From NCBI RefSeq assembly GCF_020911925.1, contig NZ_CP087134.1, positions 2,480,001 through 2,544,000 of the forward strand: 64,000 bases of DNA. The letters are read 5' to 3'. The notes under the pieces are model-generated. The model had not been told where the DNA came from and did not search any database. It worked only from the letters and a program-made list of their open reading frames with translations. The translations under genes and the position numbers were made by a program. The stretch is from Flavobacterium cupriresistens (GTDB taxonomy: Bacteria > Bacteroidota > Bacteroidia > Flavobacteriales > Flavobacteriaceae). Shown piece by piece: positions 55,850 through 64,000 of the stretch. Numbering within the stretch: position 1 is the first letter of the stretch; every line of letters begins with the position of its first letter.

Positions 55850-58318
55850 ATGAAGATGGAAAAGATGATAGATGATATTTTACCGATTATGGATGTAGAG
55901 CACGATTGCATCCTATCCAAACAAGGAGATGTAACAGTGGTATTCAAAGCAGAACTGCCCGAAATATTTACTTTGTCGGATCAGGAATACGAAGCGTTCC
56001 ATCAGGCATGGCTCAAAGCCATAAAGTTACTTCCAAAATTTAGCGTGTTTCACAAGCAGGATTGGTTTATAGACAGTAAGTTTGAGCCGGATTTTACAAG
56101 TGAAGACTCTAGTTTTCTGACCCGCAGCAGTGAGCGATTTTTTAATGAACGACCATTTCTGGATCATTCGTGTTATATTTTCCTGACCAAAAAACCCGCA
56201 GGCAGAAAAACGTCCAGTTCCTTATTTTCTAATTTAATTAGGAACTCAATTGTTCCGGAAGAAACACTGAAGGCACAAGTACGCCAAGAATTTGTTGATA
56301 GTACTGGACAATTCAGACGCATATTGGAAGACAGTGGTTTTGTAAAGCTCACCCGTCTTGGTAATGAGGATCTTCGAAGCCACAGCAGAAAAATTGGGAT
56401 TATAGAGCGTTATTGTTTTCTTTCTGAAAAGGAAAACTCATTTATTTTTAAGGACATTGCTTTTGATGACGGTTTGCAGGTCGGCGACAAGCATTGCCAG
56501 ATTTATACTTTGGGAGATGCAGCTGATCTGCCCGCCTTATGTGGTTCCCGAATTAATTATGACCGCTATTCCACCGATAAAACCAAATTCAGTATTGGAT
56601 TTGCTTCAACTTTGGGTCAATTGTTATCCTGTAACCACATTTATAACCAGTACATTTTCATAGAGGATTTTCAAAAAACTTTGCAAAAACTTGAAAGTAA
56701 AAGACTACGATTACAGTCCTTATCAGCCTATAGCAGGGAGAATTTGATTGCCCGTGATGCCACTAATGATTTCCTTAACGAGGCTATTAGCCAGCAGAGA
56801 CTGCCAGTCAAAGCACATTTTAATGTATTGATTTGGACGGACAATAAAGAAGAACTCAAAGATTTAAAGAACAAGGTGTCTTCCGCCTTAGCTCAGATGG
56901 ATGCAGCTGCTAAACAAGAGACAGTGGGCGCTGCACAGATTTTCTGGGCAGGAATTCCCGGTAATTCTGCAGATTTCCCAATGAATGACACTTTTGATAC
57001 GTTTACGGAACAAGCAACCTGTTTTTTGAATCTGGAAACAGGTTACCGCTCTTCCATGAGTCCAATTGGAATTCGATTGGGAGATCGCTTGACTGGAAAA
57101 CCTGTTCATGTGGATATTAGTGATGAGCCAGTTAATATGGGTATTTGTACCAATCGGAACAAATTTATACTGGGCCCATCTGGAAGCGGAAAGTCCTTTT
57201 TTACCAACCATATGGTCAGAAGTTACTATGAGCAGGGAACGCATATTGTACTTGTTGACGTAGGACATAGCTACAAGGGACTGTGTGATATGGTTAATGG
57301 GTATTACTTTACTTATGATGAAAAAAATCCAATCCGATTCAATCCATTTTATATCAGCGAAGGTGATATACTCGATACCGAGAAAAAAGAAAGTATTAAA
57401 ACATTACTCCTGGCACTCTGGAAAAAAGACAATGAAACCTTCAATCGAAGTGAGTATGTAGCACTGTCCAATGCGCTTCAATTGTATTATGAAAAGTTAG
57501 ATAGCAATTCTGAGTTATTTCCCTGTTTTGACACTTTTTATGAATTTCTGAAGAATGATTTTGTAACCATTTTGGAGGGCGACAAGGTAAAGGAAAAGGA
57601 TTTTGATGTGAATAATTTCCTTTATGTGCTTCGTCCTTACTACAAAGGAGGTGAATTTGATTACCTCTTAAATGCTACTGAGAATCTGGATCTATTAAAA
57701 GAACGCTTTATTGTTTTTGAACTCGATAACATCAAAGACCATCCGATACTCTTTCCCGTGGTAACTATCATCATCATGGAAGTCTTCATCAGTAAGATGC
57801 GTAAACTCAAAGGAGTCCGTAAAATGATCCTGATTGAAGAAGCTTGGAAAGCCATTGCCAAGGAAGGTATGTCGGAATACATAAAGTATTTGTTTAAGAC
57901 CGTGCGTAAATTCTTTGGTGAAGCCATAGTAGTGACTCAGGAAGTCGAAGATATTATATCCTCGCCAGTGGTCAAGCAGGCTATCATTAATAACAGTGAC
58001 TGCAAGATATTGCTGGACCAGAGCAAGTACCAAAATAAGTTTGAGCAAATCCAGGAGCTGCTTGGACTTACCGACAAAGAAAAAGCACTCGTACTCTCGG
58101 TAAACAAAGCCAATGATCCTAATAAGAAATACAAAGAAGTATTCATCTCACTTGGAGGCATGCAGTCGAAAGTATACCGCACAGAGGTATCCCTTGAGGA
58201 ATATTACGCCTACACAACCGAAGAAACTGAAAAAGTAAAAGTACAGGCGTATGCTAAGAAATTTGATGGTGATATCAGAAAAGGGATTGCAGCACTTGCC
58301 AATGACTTAAGAGCATAA
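55850..58318 (+). CDS. traG: TraG-family conjugation ATPase (VirB4-like)
   Basis: An 822-aa ATPase that powers pilus assembly and DNA transfer. N-terminal CagE/TrbE/VirB part with 'DRYSTDKTKFSIGFASTLG' and a ~200-residue middle; Walker A 'GPSGSGKSFFTN' near residue 441; Walker B-like 'RKMILIEEAWKAIA' near residue 660; then 'FFGEAIVVTQEVEDIISSPV' and 'LLDQSKYQNKFEQIQELLGL', as in Bacteroidota TraG. There is no membrane anchor, so it works at the inner face of the membrane with TraF and TraJ. Confidence 0.94.
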   Translation: MKMEKMIDDILPIMDVEHDCILSKQGDVTVVFKAELPEIFTLSDQEYEAFHQAWLKAIKLLPKFSVFHKQDWFIDSKFEPDFTSEDSSFLTRSSERFFNERPFLDHSCYIFLTKKPAGRKTSSSLFSNLIRNSIVPEETLKAQVRQEFVDSTGQFRRILEDSGFVKLTRLGNEDLRSHSRKIGIIERYCFLSEKENSFIFKDIAFDDGLQVGDKHCQIYTLGDAADLPALCGSRINYDRYSTDKTKFSIGFASTLGQLLSCNHIYNQYIFIEDFQKTLQKLESKRLRLQSLSAYSRENLIARDATNDFLNEAISQQRLPVKAHFNVLIWTDNKEELKDLKNKVSSALAQMDAAAKQETVGAAQIFWAGIPGNSADFPMNDTFDTFTEQATCFLNLETGYRSSMSPIGIRLGDRLTGKPVHVDISDEPVNMGICTNRNKFILGPSGSGKSFFTNHMVRSYYEQGTHIVLVDVGHSYKGLCDMVNGYYFTYDEKNPIRFNPFYISEGDILDTEKKESIKTLLLALWKKDNETFNRSEYVALSNALQLYYEKLDSNSELFPCFDTFYEFLKNDFVTILEGDKVKEKDFDVNNFLYVLRPYYKGGEFDYLLNATENLDLLKERFIVFELDNIKDHPILFPVVTIIIMEVFISKMRKLKGVRKMILIEEAWKAIAKEGMSEYIKYLFKTVRKFFGEAIVVTQEVEDIISSPVVKQAIINNSDCKILLDQSKYQNKFEQIQELLGLTDKEKALVLSVNKANDPNKKYKEVFISLGGMQSKVYRTEVSLEEYYAYTTEETEKVKVQAYAKKFDGDIRKGIAALANDLRA

Positions 58319-58348
58319 AAAAATTATGAAAACTAAACTACACTACTT

Positions 58349-59035
58349 ATGAAAACAAAGAAGAAAATCATGATTTGCCTGTTGTGCTTTTTACTGATCA
58401 GCACTCCGGCAAGACCGACAACAGTTGCAGCAATACCGATTTTAGAAATCGTAAAAGCGGTTGCCAAAAAGGTAATTAAGGCTATTGACCTAAGGATTCA
58501 AAAACTGCAAAACAAAACGATCTGGCTTCAGAATGCACAGAAAAAAATCGAAAATATCTTATCCAAACTAAAATTGGATGAGATATCCGAATGGACACAA
58601 AAACAAAAAGAGCTCTATAGGAATTATTACGAGGAACTGGCAAAAGTCAAATCTATCATTACCTATTACCAGCGTATCAAGGACATCAGTAAAAAGCAGG
58701 TTCGTTTGGTTGATGAATATGAAAGAGTTTGGAGCTTGTTTCAAAAGGATGCTCATTTTAATGCAAGTGAACTCAATTATATGCAAAGTGTGTACTCGGG
58801 AATATTAGATGAAAGCCTGAAAAATATCGATCAGATTTTCCTGGTCTTGGATTCTTTTACTACTCAGATGAGTGATGCCAAAAGACTAGAAATTATAAAC
58901 AGTGCTGCAGATCAGATTGATGCCAATTATGATGACTTGACACTATTCAATAGACAAAACATACTGCTGAGTCTTCAAAGAGCCAAAACAGAGCATGATG
59001 TCAAATCCATCAAACAATTTTACGGAATTCCGTAA
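58349..59035 (+). CDS. TraI-like conjugal transfer protein
   Basis: A 228-aa exported helical protein: signal segment 'IMICLLCFLLISTPARPTT' then long amphipathic helices ('AIDLRIQKLQNKTIWLQNAQ', 'RIKDISKKQVRLVDEYERVW', 'LDESLKNIDQIFLVLDSFTT'). It matches the TraI/DUF4141-like position between TraG and TraJ. In this operon it is followed by two smaller proteins of the same layout, so it is probably part of a periplasmic component. Exact function is unknown. Confidence 0.78.
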   Translation: MKTKKKIMICLLCFLLISTPARPTTVAAIPILEIVKAVAKKVIKAIDLRIQKLQNKTIWLQNAQKKIENILSKLKLDEISEWTQKQKELYRNYYEELAKVKSIITYYQRIKDISKKQVRLVDEYERVWSLFQKDAHFNASELNYMQSVYSGILDESLKNIDQIFLVLDSFTTQMSDAKRLEIINSAADQIDANYDDLTLFNRQNILLSLQRAKTEHDVKSIKQFYGIP

Positions 59036-59050
59036 ACAATCTAAAAAATC

Positions 59051-59680
59051 ATGAAAAAGATATTTTTACTAGTGCTTATTACTGCGCTCACTACAGGGCA
59101 TCTTCAGGCCCAAGCCAAACAGCAAAGGATGCTTTTACAGCAAATTGCAGCCCTGCAAGTGTATATCGGATATGCTCAAAAAGGCTATTCCATAGTCAAA
59201 AAAGGGCTCAACACCATAGGAGATTTCAAACGCGGAGAATTTAATCTTCATAAAGATTACCTGAGTTCCTTAAAGGCGGTCAATCCCAAAATAAAAAAGT
59301 ATGCAAGGGTAACGGAAATTATAGCCCTCCAGATTAAAATCATGAAAAGCTATAAAGGCTTTTATCAGCAAATTCGGCAGGATGATTTGTTTCATGGAGA
59401 TGAAATCGATTATATCAAAAGGGTATTTGAACGATTAATCAAAAATTGTGATACCAATTTGGATGAGCTTTTAACAATCATCATGGACGGACAACTCGAA
59501 ATGAAAGATGATGAGAGAGTGAAACGCATTGATATGATCTACCAGAGTATGCTTGATAATTATACTTTTTGTGAGAGTTTCAGTAATCAAACTAAAGTCC
59601 TGGCTGTATCAAAAGCAAACGAATTAAAAGACGCTAAAAACAGCCGTATCCTAAACGGCATAAATACTGATTTGCCATGA
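59051..59680 (+). CDS. Conjugal transfer paralogue 2 (TraI/TerB-like family)
   Basis: 209 residues. Signal segment ('IFLLVLITALTTGHLQAQ'), then helices parallel to the previous gene: 'QRMLLQQIAALQVYIGYAQK', 'GYSIVKKGLNTIGDFKRGEF', 'YIKRVFERLIKNCDTNLDEL'. It is clearly related to the next gene and more distantly to the 228-aa one. Such proteins are sometimes named TerB-like, but nothing here supports tellurite resistance. It overlaps the next gene by 4 bases. Confidence 0.75.
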   Translation: MKKIFLLVLITALTTGHLQAQAKQQRMLLQQIAALQVYIGYAQKGYSIVKKGLNTIGDFKRGEFNLHKDYLSSLKAVNPKIKKYARVTEIIALQIKIMKSYKGFYQQIRQDDLFHGDEIDYIKRVFERLIKNCDTNLDELLTIIMDGQLEMKDDERVKRIDMIYQSMLDNYTFCESFSNQTKVLAVSKANELKDAKNSRILNGINTDLP

Positions 59681-60312
59681 AAAAATTACTGATTATAGGA
59701 ACTGTATTTATTCTTTTTTTATTTCCGTCTAAAGTAACAGCCCAAAAACAGGAAATCCAACAGTTGATTTTGAACATAGAGAAATTGGCCCAGTTCAAAC
59801 AGATTCTAAAGGATATGAAAAAAGGATATGAAATACTTAGCGGCGGTTATAATACAGTGAAGGATTTGTCAGAGGGAAATTTCAGCCTTCATGAAACATT
59901 TTTGGATGCACTGATGCAGGTTAGTCCAACAGTTAAGAATTACAAGCGTATAGGAGATATTGTTAATTATCAGGTGCTGCTGGTAAAAGAATATAAGTCT
60001 GCTTTTAACCGCTTTAGGGATAGTAAAAATTTTAATCCTGAAGAAATCGCCTATCTCGAAAGAGTGTATGATAATCTTTTTAAGCAAAGTCTTAGAAATC
60101 TTGATGAATTGACTTCGGTGATTACCGCTAATAAAATGCGAATGTCAGATGATGAAAGGCTGACCTCTATTGACAAAATATATACAGATATGCAGGACAA
60201 ACTTTTGTTCCTGAGAAACTTCAACAACAATACGGCTGTACTGGGTTTGCAACGTGCCAAAGAGCGTAATGATACTCAGGCAATGCGCAATATTTATAAG
60301 TTAAATAACTAA
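59677..60312 (+). CDS. Conjugal transfer paralogue 3 (TraI/TerB-like family)
   Basis: 211 residues. Signal segment 'LLIIGTVFILFLFPSKVTAQ', then 'QIKQL..'-type helices parallel to the previous gene: 'QILKDMKKGYEILSGGYNTV', 'SLRNLDELTSVITANKMRMS', 'DDERLTSIDKIYTDMQDKLL'. The block 'MRMSDDERLTSIDKIY' matches 'MKDDERVKRIDMIYQSM' in the neighbour. The ATGA overlap with the upstream gene shows coupling. A local duplication in the operon. Confidence 0.75.
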   Translation: MKKLLIIGTVFILFLFPSKVTAQKQEIQQLILNIEKLAQFKQILKDMKKGYEILSGGYNTVKDLSEGNFSLHETFLDALMQVSPTVKNYKRIGDIVNYQVLLVKEYKSAFNRFRDSKNFNPEEIAYLERVYDNLFKQSLRNLDELTSVITANKMRMSDDERLTSIDKIYTDMQDKLLFLRNFNNNTAVLGLQRAKERNDTQAMRNIYKLNN

Positions 60313-60324
60313 ATATCCACTCTC

Positions 60325-61521
60325 ATGATAAAGATAAATAAGCAAATAATACTTGTTCTTCTTGCAATGATATTGCCATTTACGATACAGGCACAAGGAA
60401 TTGCAGACGACATGAATGGTCTGCATAGTGTATTGGAACAATTGTATGATGAAATGATGCCTTTGTGCAGTAATCTCATTGGCGTCGGTCAAGGTCTTGC
60501 CGGTTTTGCAGCGATGTGGTATATCGCCTCAAGAGTCTGGAGGCATATTGCGAGTGCTGAACCCATAGATTTCTATCCGCTCTTTCGTCCTTTTGTTATC
60601 GGGTTTTGCATTATGATTTTCCCCTCTGTCCTGTATATGATTAATGGTGTCATGAAACCTACTGTTACCGCAACTGCTGCAATGGTAGAGGGATCGAATA
60701 AAGCGATTGAAAGACTGCTTAAAGAAAAAGAAGAGGCGCTCAAAGAAACAGATCCCTGGAAAATGTATGTGGGTTCGACAGGAAGCGGCGATCAGGACAA
60801 ATGGTACCGCTATACCCATGATGATGCAGATCCAAGTGGTCAGGGAATGCTGGACGGTATTGGGAATGACATCAAATTTGCGATGAGCAAAGCCTCTTAT
60901 AATTTTCGCAATTCAGTAAAAGAATTGATGAGCGAGGTACTGCGTGTATTATTTGAATCTGCTTCCCTATGCATCGATACGCTGAGAACTTTTCAATTGG
61001 TGGTACTTTCTATTTTAGGTCCAATCGTTTTTGGCATTTCGGTCTTCGATGGTTTCCAACACACCCTTACCGTCTGGCTGGCACGTTACATAAATATCTA
61101 TCTGTGGCTCCCTGTGGCTAATATATTTGGAAGTATTATCGGAAAAATTCAGGAGAATATGCTCAAAATTGATATCGCACAAGCGGGTGAATACGGTAAT
61201 ACTTTCTTTAGCAGGACTGATATTGCCTATCTGGTCTTTATGATTATTGGAATTATAGGTTATTTCACTGTCCCTTCTGTTGCCAATTACATTGTTCATG
61301 CCGGAGGCGGTGGAGCACTCGGACAAAAAGTAACCAGTATGTTTAGTAATTCTACAACTTCCCTTGTCAATACTACATCTCAAGGAACTACAATGGCCGC
61401 AGATGCAATGGGGAATGCTGCCGGTCGTATGTATCAAAGCATGTCTGATTCCGGTAATTCTGCTCCTTACTTCAAGGACAAGGATAATTATATGGCCGAT
61501 AAATTAAAAGGTAAATCTTAA
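60325..61521 (+). CDS. traJ: TraJ-like conjugation protein (VirB6-like)
   Basis: 398 residues with a signal-like start ('IILVLLAMILPFTIQAQ') and several membrane helices ('LAGFAAMWYIASRVWRHIA', 'PFVIGFCIMIFPSVLYMING', 'YLVFMIIGIIGYFTVPSVAN'). The order, size and motifs 'IDTLRTFQLVVLSILGPIVF' and 'YINIYLWLPVANIFGSIIGK' fit TraJ, the inner-membrane channel component. It starts 12 bases after the previous gene. Confidence 0.92.
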   Translation: MIKINKQIILVLLAMILPFTIQAQGIADDMNGLHSVLEQLYDEMMPLCSNLIGVGQGLAGFAAMWYIASRVWRHIASAEPIDFYPLFRPFVIGFCIMIFPSVLYMINGVMKPTVTATAAMVEGSNKAIERLLKEKEEALKETDPWKMYVGSTGSGDQDKWYRYTHDDADPSGQGMLDGIGNDIKFAMSKASYNFRNSVKELMSEVLRVLFESASLCIDTLRTFQLVVLSILGPIVFGISVFDGFQHTLTVWLARYINIYLWLPVANIFGSIIGKIQENMLKIDIAQAGEYGNTFFSRTDIAYLVFMIIGIIGYFTVPSVANYIVHAGGGGALGQKVTSMFSNSTTSLVNTTSQGTTMAADAMGNAAGRMYQSMSDSGNSAPYFKDKDNYMADKLKGKS

Positions 61522-61538
61522 CCCTAAATTCAAAGTTT

Positions 61539-62159
61539 ATGTTTAGCAAAATGAAAAATATTGATACTGCTTTTCGGCATGTTCGCGGATTTACCATTCT
61601 GGTCATTACAGGCTGCATTTTAATTAGCTGCTTTTCACTTTATAAGAGTTTCTCGCTGGTGTCTCAAATGCAAAATAAGGTTTATATACTGGCTAATGGA
61701 AAAGCACTTGAAGCCTACGCTTCAGACCGAAAAGATAATATTCCAGTCGAAGCTAGAGATCATGTAAAAACGTTCCATAAGCTGTTTTTTACACTTGACC
61801 CGGATGACAAAGTCATTAAAAGCAATGTAACAAAGGCTCTTTATCTGGCCGATGACAGTGCCAAACGGGTCTATGACGATTTAAAGGAAAACGGCTATTA
61901 CTCCGGAATTATATCAGGGAATGTCAGCCAGACGATACAGATTGACAGTGTGACTATTGACCTTAACAACTATCCGTATGGATTCCGGTGTTATGCTACT
62001 CAAAATATCATCCGCACCACCAGCATTGCCCATCGAAACCTGATAACTGAAGGCAACCTTCGTAATGTATCTCGAAGCGACAACAATCCGCATGGCTTTT
62101 TAATCGAGCGATGGAATACTATTGAGAATCGCGATATAAGTACTGAAAACAGAAAATAA
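61539..62159 (+). CDS. traK: TraK-like conjugation protein (VirB8-like)
   Basis: 206 residues with an N-terminal cytoplasmic tail, one membrane helix (about 18-38, 'TILVITGCILISCFSLYKSF') and a periplasmic domain: 'VYILANGKALEAYASDRKDN', 'VEARDHVKTFHKLFFTLDPD', 'QIDSVTIDLNNYPYGFRCYA', ending in basic residues. This matches TraK of Bacteroidota elements, a VirB8-like scaffold of the channel. Confidence 0.92.
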   Translation: MFSKMKNIDTAFRHVRGFTILVITGCILISCFSLYKSFSLVSQMQNKVYILANGKALEAYASDRKDNIPVEARDHVKTFHKLFFTLDPDDKVIKSNVTKALYLADDSAKRVYDDLKENGYYSGIISGNVSQTIQIDSVTIDLNNYPYGFRCYATQNIIRTTSIAHRNLITEGNLRNVSRSDNNPHGFLIERWNTIENRDISTENRK

Positions 62160-62173
62160 TAAAGCTGTACATC

Positions 62174-62668
62174 ATGAAACTCTTTTTTAAACGAATTAGC
62201 AAAAAAAGCGATGTTCTTGCAACTGCTAAAAATAATCTATGCCAAAAGTTTGACCAGGCTAATCTGCGATTGCAGTATAAATGCGCCAATTGGCTTGAAC
62301 GTAAAACAGCTCATTTTACACGTCTTAACTGGATTGTGATTCTGTTGTGTTTTACAGTATTTACAACTGGCTGCAGTATATGCCTGATTGTTAATAGTTT
62401 TTCAGGTAATAAAAATAGAAATATAACATTAACTCCGATTACCAAATCAACCAATCTGTTACCCACAAAAGAAAAGCCTCTTGAACTCAATACAATTATC
62501 AGCGAAACTGAATTTGAAAAAATCACAAGTTTTCGGAGGTATATGGATAGTCTGGGGCGCAGTCCGACAGGAAAAAGAACGCATGACAGTATTGTGTTAC
62601 ACCGTCCTGGACTTCTGGACAGTCTAACAATAATAGAAAATTATTATTACTCACATCTTAAAAATTAA
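62174..62668 (+). CDS. TraL-position membrane protein
   Basis: 164 residues: a basic N-terminal part, one membrane helix (about 54-76, 'WIVILLCFTVFTTGCSICLI'), then a periplasmic stretch with 'TSFRRYMDSLGRSPTGKRTH'. It occupies the place of TraL between TraK and TraM and probably belongs to the channel complex. The family match is by position and layout, not motif. Confidence 0.7.
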   Translation: MKLFFKRISKKSDVLATAKNNLCQKFDQANLRLQYKCANWLERKTAHFTRLNWIVILLCFTVFTTGCSICLIVNSFSGNKNRNITLTPITKSTNLLPTKEKPLELNTIISETEFEKITSFRRYMDSLGRSPTGKRTHDSIVLHRPGLLDSLTIIENYYYSHLKN

Positions 62669-62672
62669 TATC

Positions 62673-63956
62673 ATGGAACAAAACACAAAATCATTAAAGG
62701 CCTTAAAACATCGTAAGATGCTCTTGGTACTGCCAATATTGGCTTTACCATTTCTAACTGCCATATTTTGGGCATTGGGAGGTGGAAAAATGGATGCTGC
62801 CAACTCAGCAGCACCACATCAAAAAGGTTTTAATCTAAAACTTCCCAATGCGAACCTGAAAGAAGGAATTCCGCTCGATAAAATGAATTATTACGATATG
62901 GCTGCTCTTGATTCAGCAAAGCTTGATGAACTTATTAAAAAAGATCCTAATTATTTGAGCCAATCCTTTCAGATCGATTCCACCGAAGACAGCAGTGCTG
63001 TTACCTATAGAAAAGAGCCAAATGGCTTAAATAAGTCCGTTTATCGTGATCCAAACGAAGAAAAAGTACATCAAAAATTGGAAGCACTGCAAAAAGCAAT
63101 CAATACACCTGTGTCAATTCCGGAGCAAAATAAAGATTATGTAAAAATTGCAAAATCGAATGAAACCTCGCTGCATTCCAATGATGTGGACAGGTTCGAA
63201 CAAATGATGCAGTCTATGAATCAAGAGCAGGAAAGTCAGGATCCGGAACTGCAGCAACTCGGCGGAATGCTGGAGAGTATTTTGGATATCCAGCATCCGG
63301 GCAGGGTACAGGAAAAATTGAAAAAAGCGTCTGAGGCTCAGCGCGGACAAGTCTTCGCTATCTCAACGGGAGAAAAAGAAAATCCTGTTTCTTCTTTACA
63401 AAACAAAACATTGAACAGTTCTGAGTACAAACAGAATGGTTTTTACTCTTTAGACGAACTCGAAAATGATGATTTAATGCAGAATGCTGTAGAAGCCATT
63501 ATTCATGAAACACAAACAGTTGTAAATGGCTCCACAGTTAAGTTCCGACTCATGAATGACATCTTTATAAACGGTATTAAAATTCCAAAAGACAATTTTT
63601 TGTTTGGAACCGCTTCATTAAAAGGAGAACGATTAACTATCAATATTAGCAGTATCAGATACAACAACTCCCTATTCCCAGTGGACTTGTCTGTTTACGA
63701 TATGGATGGACTTATTGGAATATACATCCCGGGAGCCATTAATCGTGATGTCGCCAAAGCTTCCGCTGATCGCTCCATGCAAACTTTGGGAGTTGCATCG
63801 CTGGACGATTCCTGGGGAGCTCAGGCAGCGGGAGCAGGAATTGAAGCTGCAAAAAGTCTTTTAAGCAAAAAAGTAAAACTGGTTAAAGTAGTGGTAAAAG
63901 CAGGGTATAAAGTACTACTGCGTGATGAAAAACAGAAACAAAAAGATTCCAATTAA
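62673..63956 (+). CDS. traM: TraM-like conjugation protein (VirB10-like)
   Basis: 427 residues. Short cytoplasmic start, one membrane helix (about 16-36, 'MLLVLPILALPFLTAIFWAL'), a long low-complexity periplasmic part, then the conserved C-terminal TraM domain: 'AIIHETQTVVNGSTVKFRLM', 'IFINGIKIPKDNFLFGTASL', 'LTINISSIRYNNSLFPVDLS' and 'GLIGIYIPGAINRDVAKASA'. TraM spans the envelope like VirB10 and links the inner and outer parts of the channel. It starts 4 bases after the previous gene. Confidence 0.93.
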   Translation: MEQNTKSLKALKHRKMLLVLPILALPFLTAIFWALGGGKMDAANSAAPHQKGFNLKLPNANLKEGIPLDKMNYYDMAALDSAKLDELIKKDPNYLSQSFQIDSTEDSSAVTYRKEPNGLNKSVYRDPNEEKVHQKLEALQKAINTPVSIPEQNKDYVKIAKSNETSLHSNDVDRFEQMMQSMNQEQESQDPELQQLGGMLESILDIQHPGRVQEKLKKASEAQRGQVFAISTGEKENPVSSLQNKTLNSSEYKQNGFYSLDELENDDLMQNAVEAIIHETQTVVNGSTVKFRLMNDIFINGIKIPKDNFLFGTASLKGERLTINISSIRYNNSLFPVDLSVYDMDGLIGIYIPGAINRDVAKASADRSMQTLGVASLDDSWGAQAAGAGIEAAKSLLSKKVKLVKVVVKAGYKVLLRDEKQKQKDSN

Positions 63957-63965
63957 AAACTAAAA

Positions 63966-64000
63966 ATGATAGAGATGAAAAATTTTAAACTATTGGTGAT
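63966..64000 (+). CDS. Start of a traN-like gene, cut by the window end
   Basis: Starting at the ATG at 63966 (or 63975) the frame reads 'MIEMKNFKLLV' and runs off the window. Gene order after TraM predicts TraN, an exported VirB9-like outer-membrane-linked protein. Only 11 codons are visible, so the call rests on position. Confidence 0.45.
   Translation, partial: MIEMKNFKLLV

Larger units (their letters stand above)
18793..64000. mobile_element. Integrative conjugative element, incomplete
   Basis: The mobilization operon (21980-25664), transfer genes (48476 to the window end) and the cargo between them make up one conjugative element of the Bacteroidota type. Neither end, integrase nor attachment repeat is visible, so the left limit given (end of the disrupted AlbA-type gene) is a guess and the element continues to the right. 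Confidence 0.7.

Noticed and set aside
59051..60312. Tellurite resistance (TerB) function
   Set aside because: Context and layout are those of conjugation proteins; nothing points to tellurite.

Overview
The window is AT-rich DNA from a member of the Bacteroidota, most likely a Flavobacterium-like member of the Flavobacteriaceae. The evidence is the SusC/SusD pair, the TraE-to-TraN style conjugation genes (DUF4134, DUF4133, TraG, TraJ, TraK, TraM), MobA/MobB/MobC mobilization genes, a CusA-TolC fusion, a DUF6520 peptide and the scarcity of Shine-Dalgarno-like sites. I worked by reading alone, so family names rest on motifs and general resemblance.

Left part (1 to about 18.2 kb) looks chromosomal. 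It starts with a small membrane-anchored protein, a truncated-haemoglobin-like lipoprotein and a solitary hemA. About 1.8 kb of decayed sequence follows, with a recognisable response-regulator fragment. Then, all on the minus strand, come an orphan AbiEi-like antitoxin, a DUF3570/DUF4266/ApbE/thioredoxin cassette, a VIT-family transporter, a small frameshifted gene, and a metal efflux operon with an inner-membrane pump fused to its outer-membrane channel. Two sites resembling 7-1-7 Fur-family operators sit in the control regions here. A PAS histidine kinase closes this part.

The rest (about 18.8 to 64 kb) reads as an integrative conjugative element whose ends are not seen. A DUF4062 + AlbA/Schlafen-type gene pair (possible defence) lies behind the mobilization genes; the AlbA gene is split by a complete IS982-family element with an 8-bp target duplication. 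The mob operon (mobA-mobB-mobC/coupling protein) has hairpins upstream that may be oriT. Cargo follows: a MauE/DoxX-like membrane protein with a DUF6520 peptide facing an S9 peptidase-SusD-SusC operon; a TPR membrane regulator divergent from a lipoprotein/membrane protein/AraC cluster; and a 3-kb island (43.3-46.4 kb) with a caspase/CHAT-like His-Cys protein, a coiled-coil protein, a DUF4145-like zinc-ribbon protein and two unknowns. An IS1182-family element separates the cargo from the transfer operon, which runs rightward from 48.4 kb to the window end and opens with iteron-like repeats and a strongly folding intergenic RNA before the TraE pilin gene.

Most notable: the caspase-like island, the structured RNA before traE, the IS-interrupted DUF4062-AlbA pair, the DUF6520/MauE plus SusCD/S9 cluster with long leader hairpins, and two clean one-base frameshifts that could be assembly errors.
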